This document shows, piece after piece, positions 1-6,558 of a stretch of DNA of 64,000 nucleotides. The position numbers and the translations under genes were made by a program. Under the pieces are notes generated by a model. That model was given only the letters and a program-made list of their open reading frames with translations, had not been told where the DNA came from and ran no database searches. This DNA is from Arcobacter sp. (lineage in GTDB: Bacteria; Campylobacterota; Campylobacteria; Campylobacterales; Arcobacteraceae): the NCBI GenBank assembly GCA_002869535.1, contig PKUK01000001.1, positions 372,001 through 436,000 of the forward strand, written 5' to 3'. Position 1 is the first letter of the stretch. Each line of letters opens with the position of its first letter.

Positions 1-1
1 T

Positions 2-238
2 GGAATGTTAATTGTTGTAAAACAAGGTAATACAAAAATTGCAATAGCAATTGATGAGTTCTTAAATCAATATCAAGTTGTGGTTAAACCTTTAGATAAA
101 AACTTTAGACCTGTTCAAGGAATAGGTGCCGCGACTGTAAGAGGTGATGGTAGTATAGGATTAATTTTAGATGTATTAGGTATTATTAATGCACAAATTA
201 AAAAAGAAAAAGAAATAGGGATTGTAAAAGCCTCTTAA
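2..238 (+). CDS. cheA: CheA chemotaxis histidine kinase, C-terminal end (partial)
   Basis: This is the last 78 residues of a protein that begins before the window. The pattern VVKPLDKNF, then GIGAATVRGDGSIGLILD, is the end of the CheW-like regulatory (P5) domain of CheA, which docks CheW and chemoreceptors and controls autophosphorylation. The reading frame is open back to base 2, so the Met at base 5 is internal. CheR starts two bases after its stop, which fits one chemotaxis operon cheA-cheR-cheD-cheB. A CheW or CheV C-terminus would look similar, but the following genes favour CheA. Confidence 0.75.
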   Translation, partial: GMLIVVKQGNTKIAIAIDEFLNQYQVVVKPLDKNFRPVQGIGAATVRGDGSIGLILDVLGIINAQIKKEKEIGIVKAS

Positions 239-240
239 AT

Positions 241-1086
241 ATGGACAATACTCTTCATTTACATGAAATAGTAAAAGAGTTGTTATACTCTTTTACAGGA
301 ATAACGCTTACTGAAAATAAAGATATTATGATTTCAAATAGACTTCATAAACTAAAGAGAAATGCCTTGTTTAATGGAACCTTGGATGAACTCTTGGATG
401 CAATTAGAGAGGGTAATTATAAAACAGAGTTTATAAATGCTTTTACAACAAATAAGACTCATTTTTTTAGAGAAGAGTTTCATTTTGCAGATTTAAAAAA
501 TAGAGTTTTGCCAGAGTTATGTAAAAATAATCAAGAAATAAAATTGTATTGTTCTGCTTCTTCAACGGGAGAAGAACCTTATTCAATGGCAATGACTATT
601 TTAGAAGCACAAGAAGAACTAGGTAAAAAAATAAATACATCAATTATTGCAACAGATATTGATACAAATGTTCTTCAATATGCTGCAAATGGTATATATC
701 GATATTCAAAAAGTTCAAAAGAGTTCCCTTCTTGGTTAAAACCTCAAAAATATTTTAGAAAACGAGTTGAAAAGAACTTAGTTTCTGAAGAAATTTTAAT
801 AAAAGTAAAAGAAGAACTTCAAAGAATGATTAAGTTTCAAGTTATGAACTTAAATGATGAAAACTACCCTTTTGCTAAAAATCAGTTTGATGTAGTGTTT
901 TGTAGAAATGTTTTAATATATTTTTCTTCAGAAGATCAAGAAAAAATTCTTTTTAAACTATTTAGGCATCTAAAAATGGGTGGAACACTTTATATTGGAC
1001 ATTCTGAAAGTCCTGGAAAACTTGAAGCATATGTAAAAAGAATAGGGCAAAACATTTTTATTAAAGAGAAGGAAATATCTTGGTAA
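241..1086 (+). CDS. cheR: Chemotaxis protein methyltransferase CheR
   Basis: CheR uses S-adenosylmethionine to methylate glutamates on chemoreceptors, the adaptation step opposed by CheB. The 281-residue length is usual. Residues 69-78 (TTNKTHFFRE) match the CheR signature before the Rossmann domain. Residues 102-116 (LYCSASSTGEEPYSM) form the SAM-binding loop. FCRNVLIYFS and a C-terminal GTLYIGHSES complete the methyltransferase fold. It follows cheA by two bases and overlaps cheD by seven, so the genes are probably translationally coupled. No pentapeptide-binding tail is evident. Function is confident from motifs and context. Confidence 0.93.
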   Translation: MDNTLHLHEIVKELLYSFTGITLTENKDIMISNRLHKLKRNALFNGTLDELLDAIREGNYKTEFINAFTTNKTHFFREEFHFADLKNRVLPELCKNNQEIKLYCSASSTGEEPYSMAMTILEAQEELGKKINTSIIATDIDTNVLQYAANGIYRYSKSSKEFPSWLKPQKYFRKRVEKNLVSEEILIKVKEELQRMIKFQVMNLNDENYPFAKNQFDVVFCRNVLIYFSSEDQEKILFKLFRHLKMGGTLYIGHSESPGKLEAYVKRIGQNIFIKEKEISW

Positions 1087-1757
1087 TATTAGGTCATAAA
1101 GATGGAAGTATAGAAAAAATTGCCAATAATCTATCAACTCAGACAATAAAAGGGTATAAAGCACACACTGTAATAGGTGGAGAGTTTGCCGTTAGTTCTG
1201 ATAATTATGATATTGCTTTTAAAACTCTGCTTGGTTCTTGTGTTGCTATTATGTTTTATGATACAGTTAAAAAAATAAAAGCTATGAACCATTTTTTGTT
1301 GCCAACAACGAATAATTCAAATGAAGATATGAAATATGGACTTTATTCAGTTGAAGCGATGTTAAATGAAATGTACAAATTGGGTTGCTCGAAAAAAGAT
1401 TTAAAAGCAAAAATTTCTGGTGGTGCTGATATTATGCAGCTAATGGCTACGAATAATAACTCAATAGGGCATAGAAACGTAGAGTTTGCAAAAGATTTTT
1501 GCAGATCTGAAGGATTTGAAATACTTTCAGAGCATACAAGAGGGGATCACGCAAGATTAATTTTGATGACTAATGAATTTGAAACATTTATAAAAGTTAC
1601 TAGTAAAAATGAAACAGACTCTAAGGTTATTCAAGAGGAAAAATCTTTACAAGTGGAAATTACAAAAGCACCAGTTCTCAAAGAGTATGTTGGTGGTGTG
1701 GACTTATTTGGAAATGATCCAGAACCGGCTCCTGAGATGGATATAGAATTATTTTAA
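1080..1757 (+). CDS. cheD: Chemoreceptor glutamine deamidase CheD
   Basis: CheD deamidates glutamines on chemoreceptors. The catalytic pattern is visible: HT at 29-30, Cys54 in LGSCVAIMFYD and His71 in AMNHFLLP, followed by the GGAD motif of the fold. The protein is 225 residues against roughly 160 for typical CheD. The extra C-terminal tail ends in an acidic VDLFGNDPEPAPEMDIELF that could bind a partner. The start is a TTG inside the end of cheR; no later start keeps the conserved N-terminal HT region intact. It lies between cheR and cheB, as expected for an adaptation operon. Confidence 0.9.
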   Translation: MVILGHKDGSIEKIANNLSTQTIKGYKAHTVIGGEFAVSSDNYDIAFKTLLGSCVAIMFYDTVKKIKAMNHFLLPTTNNSNEDMKYGLYSVEAMLNEMYKLGCSKKDLKAKISGGADIMQLMATNNNSIGHRNVEFAKDFCRSEGFEILSEHTRGDHARLILMTNEFETFIKVTSKNETDSKVIQEEKSLQVEITKAPVLKEYVGGVDLFGNDPEPAPEMDIELF

Positions 1758-1770
1758 AAGGTATTTTATT

Positions 1771-2847
1771 ATGTATACAGTAATTGTAATTGATGATTCA
1801 TTATCGATGAGAAAAATTTTAAGAGATATAATTAATTCTATCGATGAATTTGAAGTTATTGATGAAGCTGTAGATGCTTTTGATGCCAGAGAGAAAATAA
1901 AAAAATATGAGCCAGATTTAGTAACTATTGATATTAATATGCCAAAAATGGATGGTGTAACATTCTTAAGGAACCTTATGAGGTTACACCCAATGCCTGC
2001 TGTTGTTATTTCAGGTGAGGGTGCAAGGGGAAATGATATCTTTGATGATGGGGCAGTGGGTTATATTGAAAAGCCAGCAAATGGTGAATCTATGGTAGCT
2101 TTTCAAGAAAGAGTAAAAGATAACTTACTAAATCTTACCTTTTTATTAAAAAGATATACATTAAAAAAACCAAAAGCAGAAGTTGAAACAAAAAAGAAAA
2201 GTAGTTTTGAAACAAGTGAGAAAATTCATCCAGATGCTTTACTTCCTTCTAATCCTGCAAGACTATCAGGTTCTAGAGTTATTGCTATAGGCTCTTCTAC
2301 AGGTGGAGTAGAATCTCTTCTAAGAGTTTTTAAGTCTTTACCAAATAATTTACCTCCAATAGTAATTACTCAGCATATACCATATGGATTTTCAAGATCT
2401 TTTGCTCAAAGATTAAATAATGAATCGACACTTGATGTTTACGAGGCTGAAGATGGAATGAAACTTGAAAAAGGTAAAGCCTTTTTAGCACCAGGTAATA
2501 TGCACTTAAGTATTGAAAAAAGAGGTAGTGATTATTATACAAAACTAATAGATGGTACAAGAGTTTCACATCATAAACCAAGTGTCAATATAATGTTTAG
2601 ATCAGTAAATAATGTTATTGGCTCATCAGCAATGGCTATTATGATGACAGGAATGGGTGATGATGGAATGATTGCTATTAAAGAACTATTTGATAATGGT
2701 GCATATACAATTGCTCAAAGCGAAGAGAGTTGTGTTGTTTTTGGTATGCCTAAAAAAGCAATTGAAGCTGGAGCAGTAAAAGATATTGTACATTTAGAAG
2801 ATATAGCGCAATATATGGTAGACTTTTCAACTAATAAAAAAAGATGA
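1771..2847 (+). CDS. cheB: Chemotaxis response regulator protein-glutamate methylesterase CheB
   Basis: CheB removes methyl groups from chemoreceptor glutamates and is activated by CheA phosphorylation. The receiver domain has acidic Asp8/Asp9, phospho-acceptor Asp54 in TIDINMPKMDG and Lys101. After a charged linker, the esterase domain carries the serine nucleophile in AIGSSTGG (175-176), His202 in TQHIP and an Asp in MTGMGDDGM. Length (358) is typical. It is the last chemotaxis gene. Its stop lies about 25 bases upstream of the dif-like site where the virus-like element is inserted, so the gene itself is intact. Confidence 0.95.
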   Translation: MYTVIVIDDSLSMRKILRDIINSIDEFEVIDEAVDAFDAREKIKKYEPDLVTIDINMPKMDGVTFLRNLMRLHPMPAVVISGEGARGNDIFDDGAVGYIEKPANGESMVAFQERVKDNLLNLTFLLKRYTLKKPKAEVETKKKSSFETSEKIHPDALLPSNPARLSGSRVIAIGSSTGGVESLLRVFKSLPNNLPPIVITQHIPYGFSRSFAQRLNNESTLDVYEAEDGMKLEKGKAFLAPGNMHLSIEKRGSDYYTKLIDGTRVSHHKPSVNIMFRSVNNVIGSSAMAIMMTGMGDDGMIAIKELFDNGAYTIAQSEESCVVFGMPKKAIEAGAVKDIVHLEDIAQYMVDFSTNKKR

Positions 2848-2861
2848 TAAGTTTATTTTGA

Positions 2862-2867
2862 TATAAT
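2862..2867 (+). promoter_or_regulatory. Candidate -10 box, probable original xerH promoter
   Basis: A perfect TATAAT preceded by a T-rich stretch lies between cheB and the dif-like site. Campylobacterota sigma-70 promoters often lack a clear -35 box. If the element between the two attachment repeats is removed, this box lies about 40 bases upstream of xerH and would be its natural promoter. In the integrated state it faces the interrupted small ORF and the element's first gene instead. Confidence 0.45.
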
Positions 2868-2871
2868 ATTT

Positions 2872-2899
2872 AGTATTGAAAACTATAATTTTCAAACTA
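2872..2899 (+). other. attL: dif-like XerH recombination site
   Basis: The site reads AGTATTGAAAA, core CTATAA, TTTTCAAACTA: two 11-bp arms forming an imperfect inverted repeat (TTGAAAA against TTTTCAA) around a 6-bp core, the layout of a Xer/dif site. Positions 2881-2898 (AACTATAATTTTCAAACT) recur exactly at 12176-12193, just upstream of xerH. The left arm here is the well-conserved one and should be host-derived; the right arm should come from the element. The dif assignment rests on this structure and on closeness to xerH. Confidence 0.75.
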
Positions 2900-3054
2900 A
2901 GCTATTGTGGTGTTCGATATTATCGATATTTTTGTTACTGTCAAGTTCCATTTACAATGCTTTCTTAGCTAGTATTAAGAAAAATTATTATTTCTTTTAT
3001 GAAAGGTTTAGATTATATAAATGTTTAACTTTAAACGGGGTTAATCATGTCTAA
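2899..3054 (+). other. 3' part of an attP-spanning ORF, start-less while integrated
   Basis: Starting from AAC at 2881 the frame stays open for 57 codons to TAA at 3052-3054. It encodes a hydrophobic stretch (LLWCSILSIFLLLSSSIY) and a basic, aromatic tail. There is no start on this side. Joined through the 18-bp repeat to the small ORF at 12119, as in an excised circle, it gives a continuous 76-residue protein. Its stop overlaps the ATG of the next gene (ATGTCTAA). While integrated this piece is probably not translated. It accounts for most of the apparent gap between cheB and the first element gene. Confidence 0.6.
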
Positions 3055-3661
3055 ATTTAAACTTCACTATTCCCCAAACTGTCCTATTGATATTTTCAAT
3101 CATGCAAAACTTAACAACAATGAAAAGATGATATTTATTGTTATTCATAATATCATAGGCTAAAAAGAAAAGAAATGTATCTTAACAAACGAAGATATTG
3201 CAAGTGCTAGTCATACATCTTATAAAACAGTTGTACGAGCTATAAACAAATTAAGCCAAGAAGAGCTTATTTGGATAGATGTTGATAGAAAAAGAGCAGC
3301 AAACGATAAGAATGAAGCAGTAAGACACATCTATACTAACTATAAATATTACCTAGACAGAAACAAACAAAAGCCCCCTATTTTACGAATACCTAAGTTT
3401 AATTCAATACATCATTTTAGAAATTGGTGTAAACAGTTTGCCGTAGGTTTTGAGTGTACAGTTACCAAAGCAGATGGAGCAAAAACCCCTATTCTCATAA
3501 ATGATAAAGGGCATATCGTAAATACTACTCTTAACAGAGAATATAACCCTACTAAAGAAAAAGAAACTATTTATTATATATGGGAAAAATTATATAAAAA
3601 TCACGAAACAGTAACAAACTATGTTAAATCAAAACAAGAGGAGAAAAAAGATGTTAGATGA
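3047..3661 (+). pseudogene. Winged-helix, replication-initiator-like protein interrupted by an in-frame TAA
   Basis: A 204-codon frame runs from ATG 3047 to TGA 3659, broken only by TAA at codon 39 (3161-3163). The part after the stop contains a helix-turn-helix pattern (ILTNEDIASASHTSYKTVV, then RAINKLSQEELI), as in DnaD/RepA-like N-terminal domains of plasmid and phage replication proteins. The C-terminal half has no family I recognise. It is the first element gene and overlaps the next by a few bases. Restart after the stop would keep the DNA-binding region only if an internal start were used. The replication role is inferred from position and fold. Confidence 0.55.
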
Positions 3662-3833
3662 TGAATTTATTGAGGAAAAAGTTATCCCGAATATAAAAAG
3701 AAGATTAACTACTGGTGTATGTTGGGAAGATGAAAAGAACCTAATCAATTTAAGAATTGAACTTGAAGAATTAGTCCACTACTTAGACAAGATAGGTATA
3801 AAAGTTGAAAATCAAAACAAGGAGAAAAAATGA
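3651..3833 (+). CDS. Hypothetical 60-residue acidic/basic protein of the element
   Basis: The chosen start is ATG 3651, which has a strong GAGGAG ribosome site 7-12 bases upstream; an in-frame ATG at 3621 lies inside the preceding gene and lacks one. The product is a charged, probably helical soluble protein (EELVHYLDKIGIKVENQNKEKK at the end) with no recognised motif. It overlaps the preceding gene at its 5' end and the next gene by four bases (ATGA), so it sits in a tightly packed early operon. Function unknown. Confidence 0.6.
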   Translation: MLDDEFIEEKVIPNIKRRLTTGVCWEDEKNLINLRIELEELVHYLDKIGIKVENQNKEKK

Positions 3834-4069
3834 GTAAAAATAATAGTTGGCTAGATTGGTTAGATAGTGGTTTAGATGTTGCAAAGGTTGTTGCTGGTGC
3901 AACGCCTATTGGTGCAGTTTTAAGCGTAGTTGATGCAGTAGTGGAAAAAGCGAATGACGGTATCTCAAACGATAGTGTTGTGGATATGCTTACAACTATG
4001 AGTAAAAGCACATGGAACTCTTTAGACCCTGAAAAGGTAGAGAGAATAAAAGCAATTTTAGAGGAGTAG
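3830..4069 (+). CDS. Hypothetical 79-residue protein with a hydrophobic central helix
   Basis: The protein begins MSKNNSWLDWLDSGLDVAKVV and has a moderately hydrophobic glycine/alanine-rich segment (VAGATPIGAVLSVVDAVV, about residues 20-37), then a polar C-terminal half with two predicted helices. The segment could insert in or lie along a membrane. The start overlaps the preceding stop (ATGA) and a GGAG site sits upstream. No family recognised. It belongs to the left, non-capsid operon of the element, between the initiator-like gene and the zinc-ribbon protein. Confidence 0.6.
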   Translation: MSKNNSWLDWLDSGLDVAKVVAGATPIGAVLSVVDAVVEKANDGISNDSVVDMLTTMSKSTWNSLDPEKVERIKAILEE

Positions 4070-4072
4070 AAT

Positions 4073-4450
4073 ATGCCTAAATGTATATCATGCAATGAAG
4101 AAAAAGAAGAGTTAAACGCAAACAATGTTTGCCCTGATTGTGAAGAAGAGATAGAGGAAGTAATCCAAAATGTTGAGAATACTAACACTAATAATTCTAA
4201 TGATGATAAGAGTGTGGATAATAGTTCTACTCCTGACCTTCAAACACAAGTTAAAGAGCGTAATAAGTTGGCTGAAACTGCAAAGCAAGAATTAACACCC
4301 CCACCTCTTGAAGAGGAAGAAAAAAAAGAAAGTTCTATTTTTAAAAAATTTGGTTTTACAATTGGTATTGGTTGTATTTGTTTAGCTTGTCTAGGTATCT
4401 ATCACACTAGAAAAGAGCCAAAACAAGAGCAAAACCCCCAAATTTCGTAA
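4073..4450 (+). CDS. Zinc-ribbon protein with one C-terminal membrane helix
   Basis: The N-terminus carries two CxxC pairs (CISC at residues 4-7 and CPDC near 22-25), a compact zinc-ribbon knuckle. A long acidic, asparagine-rich linker follows, and then one hydrophobic segment (FGFTIGIGCICLACLGIY, about 94-111) with a short tail rich in Lys and Gln. This is a tail-anchored-like layout: a nucleic-acid or protein-binding knuckle tethered to a membrane. It is 125 residues and begins three bases after the preceding gene. No family recognised. In a virus with an internal membrane it could tether DNA, but that is speculation. Confidence 0.65.
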   Translation: MPKCISCNEEKEELNANNVCPDCEEEIEEVIQNVENTNTNNSNDDKSVDNSSTPDLQTQVKERNKLAETAKQELTPPPLEEEEKKESSIFKKFGFTIGIGCICLACLGIYHTRKEPKQEQNPQIS

Positions 4451-4466
4451 TATGAGGTAATGAGAA

Positions 4467-5033
4467 ATGAAAGAGAATGAGCAAGAGCAAGAGCAAAAGG
4501 GAACAGAAAATGAGTTCCCATTTGAGCAAGAGGAAGTAAAAACAAGTGATAAGCCTACAAGAGCAGAACTAGAACTTTTAACAAATAAAGAGTTAGCGAA
4601 GTTAGCAGAGCCTAAACAAGATAGATACTCTTTTAACAGCTTAAAAGGTAGAAGTAAACCTTTTCTTATAGATATTATCTTAGGTGTAAATGATGATGTT
4701 CCTGATGTGAACAAATCAAAAGCAAAAGCCCCTCACTCTTCTAGTGAAAGTGAGAATATGTTAAATGTTGGTTTAAATCTTTTACAATCTTTTAAGATGC
4801 AAAGAGAGGGACAAGAGGCAATACTAAACCCAATAGCTACTGAAATGTTCAAAAATTCAGCAGTTGCAAAAGTAGATGAAGCTAGAGCAGATGGAGTTCT
4901 AAAAACTGATAAATTCAATAATGTGATTTTAGGTATTAGTGCAACAGCTCTTGTAGTTGATGGCTTAATTGGTTTTAATAATGTTCCTACCCTATTCCAA
5001 AAAGTAAGAGCAAAATTTAGTAAAAAGGCTTAA
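4467..5033 (+). CDS. SAP-like domain protein with C-terminal membrane segment
   Basis: After a Glu/Gln-rich leader, residues 28-70 (LELLTNKELAKLAEPKQD, then SLKGRSKPFLIDIILG) resemble the SAP/HeH two-helix DNA-binding motif. A linker follows, and near the C-terminus there is a hydrophobic stretch (VILGISATALVVDGLIGF) followed by basic residues. The product is 188 residues. DNA-binding plus membrane anchoring suggests a link between genome and membrane, by analogy to the previous gene's zinc ribbon plus membrane helix. The SAP call is from pattern only. The gene overlaps neither neighbour and precedes the HTH gene by one base. Confidence 0.5.
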   Translation: MKENEQEQEQKGTENEFPFEQEEVKTSDKPTRAELELLTNKELAKLAEPKQDRYSFNSLKGRSKPFLIDIILGVNDDVPDVNKSKAKAPHSSSESENMLNVGLNLLQSFKMQREGQEAILNPIATEMFKNSAVAKVDEARADGVLKTDKFNNVILGISATALVVDGLIGFNNVPTLFQKVRAKFSKKA

Positions 5034-5034
5034 T

Positions 5035-5310
5035 ATGTCAAAAGATGAAAAGTACGAAAGGTTTATAAAATTCATAGGTCATAAGAACAATGAAGTTTTA
5101 GCTAGATTCTTTAGAACATCACAAAGTAGTATTAAACGATATAAGAGTGGGGAAACTGTTATCCCTGATAGTGTTATATTGATTATAGATTTAAATGCAG
5201 AAATAGAGAACAAACAAAAAATGATTGATTCTCTAAATTTTGAATTGTCCGGATTGAACCAAAGAATTTATGATTTTAAGACAGCTCAGAAAAGGTTGTT
5301 TGATGTGTAA
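5035..5310 (+). CDS. Helix-turn-helix protein with C-terminal coiled coil (possible element regulator)
   Basis: The 91-residue protein has an HTH-like segment in its first half (NNEVLARFFRTSQSSIKRYKSG: helix, turn, recognition helix). Its second half is a heptad-like coiled coil (LIIDLNAEIENKQKMIDSL and onward), which would make a dimer. Its stop codon lies inside the left arm of the 103-bp inverted repeat. Position at the boundary between the early genes and the capsid module suggests a regulator acting on the repeat or on late expression. That is inference; no family is recognised. Confidence 0.6.
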   Translation: MSKDEKYERFIKFIGHKNNEVLARFFRTSQSSIKRYKSGETVIPDSVILIIDLNAEIENKQKMIDSLNFELSGLNQRIYDFKTAQKRLFDV

Positions 5311-5409
5311 AGTTCATTTTGGTCTTCCTGGAGAAGTAGATCTTAACTGCAGCAAGTCCAAAACGGACTTATTTTGTCAGCTCGAGAAGTTACTAGGAGG
5401 CTCACTTTG
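5307..5409 (+). repeat. Left arm of a 103-bp inverted repeat flanking the capsid module
   Basis: The reverse complement of 10913-11015 matches this stretch without gaps over 103 bases, with 14 mismatches by my count (about 86% identity). The central 39 bases (5354-5392 against 10930-10968) are identical and include a hairpin AAGTCC-AAAAC-GGACTT followed by ATTTT. Seven of the mismatches fall in one 8-base block that is itself palindromic in both copies (AGATCT here, AGATATCT there). The arm ends in the ribosome site and TTG start of the next gene. Confidence 0.9.
5355..5374 (+). terminator. Hairpin with T-tract inside the inverted-repeat arm
   Basis: AGTCC-AAAAC-GGACT with flanking A/T pairs forms a 6-bp stem and 5-base loop, followed by ATTTTG. 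It could end the early transcript after the HTH gene at 5035-5310, or be a protein-binding structure. It is weak by GC content. It is identical in the right arm, where it faces the other way. Confidence 0.35.
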
Positions 5410-5586
5410 CTTAAATCAGAATTTATAAGAGAAGTAAAAATAGATAGATTTAAAAGAAATTTAAATGATTTTTTATTTACAATTGATGATGATAGCATTG
5501 TGAATATCAATTTTGATATTACTAGTGCTAACGGTTTAGCTTTTATATATACTGCTTTAATTATTTATAAAGAAGATACAAAATGA
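5407..5586 (+). CDS. Hypothetical 59-residue protein ahead of the ATPase
   Basis: I choose the TTG at 5407 as start because an excellent AGGAGG ribosome site lies at 5395-5400, six bases upstream; the longer frame back to 5374 would run through the inverted repeat. The product begins MLKSEFIREVKIDRFKRNLN and ends with a hydrophobic stretch (GLAFIYTALIIY). It overlaps the ATPase start by four bases (ATGA), so the two are probably co-translated. This is the first gene inside the inverted repeats. Function unknown. Confidence 0.55.
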   Translation: MLKSEFIREVKIDRFKRNLNDFLFTIDDDSIVNINFDITSANGLAFIYTALIIYKEDTK

Positions 5587-6221
5587 TACAAAATGAAATA
5601 AAAGGAATTATTGGAAAAAAAGGTTATGGAAAAACTAAGCTTACAGAAAAAGAAATGATTTTTACTGATAAGCCTACTATTATCCTTGACCCAAGATTCC
5701 AATATGAAGAAAACACTAGAAGAATAGTTTTTATGAGTGTATCTTCTTTTATTGCATGGATAACAAAAAGAGATAATTATAAAATCTTTATGCAGTATAA
5801 GTTGGAGTTAGTTGTAAGAGCTATTGATATAGAAGATGCAGAGCTATTAGCTCAAACAGTCTATAAGATGAAAAAGATATGTTTTGTGATAGATGAAATA
5901 GATATGTTCTTTGATACAAGAACAAACAAAAAAAGCTTTTTTAATCAACTGGTGCAATATGGTAGACATAACGAGATAGATATTATTTATACTTGTAGAA
6001 GACCTGCAAATATATCAAGAAACTTAACAGCTCTTACAGATATATTCTATTTTTCAAGATTAACAGAGCCTACGGATAAAAAGTATGTTAGCGATACTGT
6101 ATCAAAAGATGCAGAGGATATAGTTGTAAATTTAGAAAAGTTTAGTTTTTATAGAATTGAAGATGAAAAAAAGGAGATAATCAAAACAACAGCTAAAGAC
6201 TTAGCCATTTTATCGGCATAA
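5583..6221 (+). CDS. FtsK/HerA-type genome-packaging ATPase
   Basis: This is a 212-residue P-loop ATPase. Walker A is GKKGYGKT at 11-18; Walker B is CFVIDEIDMFF at 100-110 with Asp104/Glu105. These are followed by QYGRHNEIDIIYTCRRP (125-141), the GRH and Arg-Arg-Pro pattern of A32-like/HerA packaging ATPases and of Zot-like proteins. In double jelly-roll viruses this enzyme pumps the genome into the capsid. The size matches minimal packaging ATPases. There is no transmembrane segment, which argues against an inovirus Zot. It lies just upstream of the capsid gene, the usual neighbourhood. Confidence 0.82.
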   Translation: MIQNEIKGIIGKKGYGKTKLTEKEMIFTDKPTIILDPRFQYEENTRRIVFMSVSSFIAWITKRDNYKIFMQYKLELVVRAIDIEDAELLAQTVYKMKKICFVIDEIDMFFDTRTNKKSFFNQLVQYGRHNEIDIIYTCRRPANISRNLTALTDIFYFSRLTEPTDKKYVSDTVSKDAEDIVVNLEKFSFYRIEDEKKEIIKTTAKDLAILSA

Positions 6222-6229
6222 AAAAAGGC

Positions 6230-6261
6230 TTTTAAGTGCAATTCCCCAAGCACACTTAAAA
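6230..6261 (+). terminator. Inverted repeat after the ATPase gene
   Basis: TTTTAAGTG (6230-6238) and CACTTAAAA (6253-6261) form a 9-bp stem with a 14-base loop just after the ATPase stop. No long T-run follows. A second perfect palindrome, AAGGCTTAAGCCTT at 6312-6325, follows and runs into A6. Between them the 129-base gap shows no coding frame. Candidate terminator or late-promoter control structure. Confidence 0.35.
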
Positions 6262-6307
6262 ACCGTCTAAATAACCCTGACCAACATCACTCAATCAAGA
6301 CTTACAT

Positions 6308-6313
6308 TATAAA
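6308..6313 (+). promoter_or_regulatory. Candidate -10 box for the capsid operon
   Basis: TATAAA lies about 40 bases upstream of the first small membrane-protein gene and overlaps the start of the AAGGCTTAAGCCTT palindrome. It is the only promoter-like box in the gap before the capsid genes. A palindrome over the -10 region would suit control by a repressor, but no regulator is identified. Confidence 0.3.
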
Positions 6314-6350
6314 GGCTTAAGCCTTAAAAAACAATTTAAAGGAGGAGTTC

Positions 6351-6452
6351 ATGACAATGAATTCTATAACAAAAGGTATGATGATAGGTTTAGCAGTAGT
6401 GCTAATTAGTGATGTAGCTGGGAAATATATCCCACAAGTGCAAGGAGTATAA
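6351..6452 (+). CDS. 33-residue single-span membrane protein of the capsid operon
   Basis: ATG 6351 has a near-perfect GGAGGAG ribosome site ending three bases upstream; the second ATG at 6357 has better spacing to it and may be the real start. The peptide is nearly all one membrane helix (MMIGLAVVLISDVAG, residues 10-24) with a short polar C-terminus. Tiny membrane proteins are typical of viruses with an internal lipid layer, where they sit under the capsid shell. It precedes another such peptide by one base. Confidence 0.6.
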   Translation: MTMNSITKGMMIGLAVVLISDVAGKYIPQVQGV

Positions 6453-6453
6453 T

Positions 6454-6558
6454 ATGCCAAAGTTTACTAAAACAGATTTAGGATTAGCAATCGGTGCTTT
6501 AGCTGGAATTATCATAGCTAAAAAGTATGTTAGACCAGTTATTCAAGGAGCATTATAA
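6454..6558 (+). CDS. 34-residue single-span membrane protein just before the capsid gene
   Basis: ATG 6454 is preceded by AAGGAG. The product has one hydrophobic helix (LGLAIGALAGIIIA, residues 9-22) followed by KKYVRP, a positive anchor. Its TAA overlaps the ATG of the capsid gene (TAATG), which implies coupled translation with the major structural protein and hence roughly comparable expression. Its resemblance to the preceding peptide is one of type rather than clear homology. Confidence 0.65.
   Translation: MPKFTKTDLGLAIGALAGIIIAKKYVRPVIQGAL

Noticed and set aside
2899-3046. The gap after attL as plain noncoding DNA
   Set aside because: Its frame is open for 57 codons through the attachment repeat and overlaps the next start codon, so it is better read as the 3' part of an attP-spanning gene.
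5307-5409. The inverted repeat as a duplicated short gene
   Set aside because: The frame that is open through the left arm ends within about a dozen codons in the right arm, and the differences change amino acids. Conservation is at the DNA level.
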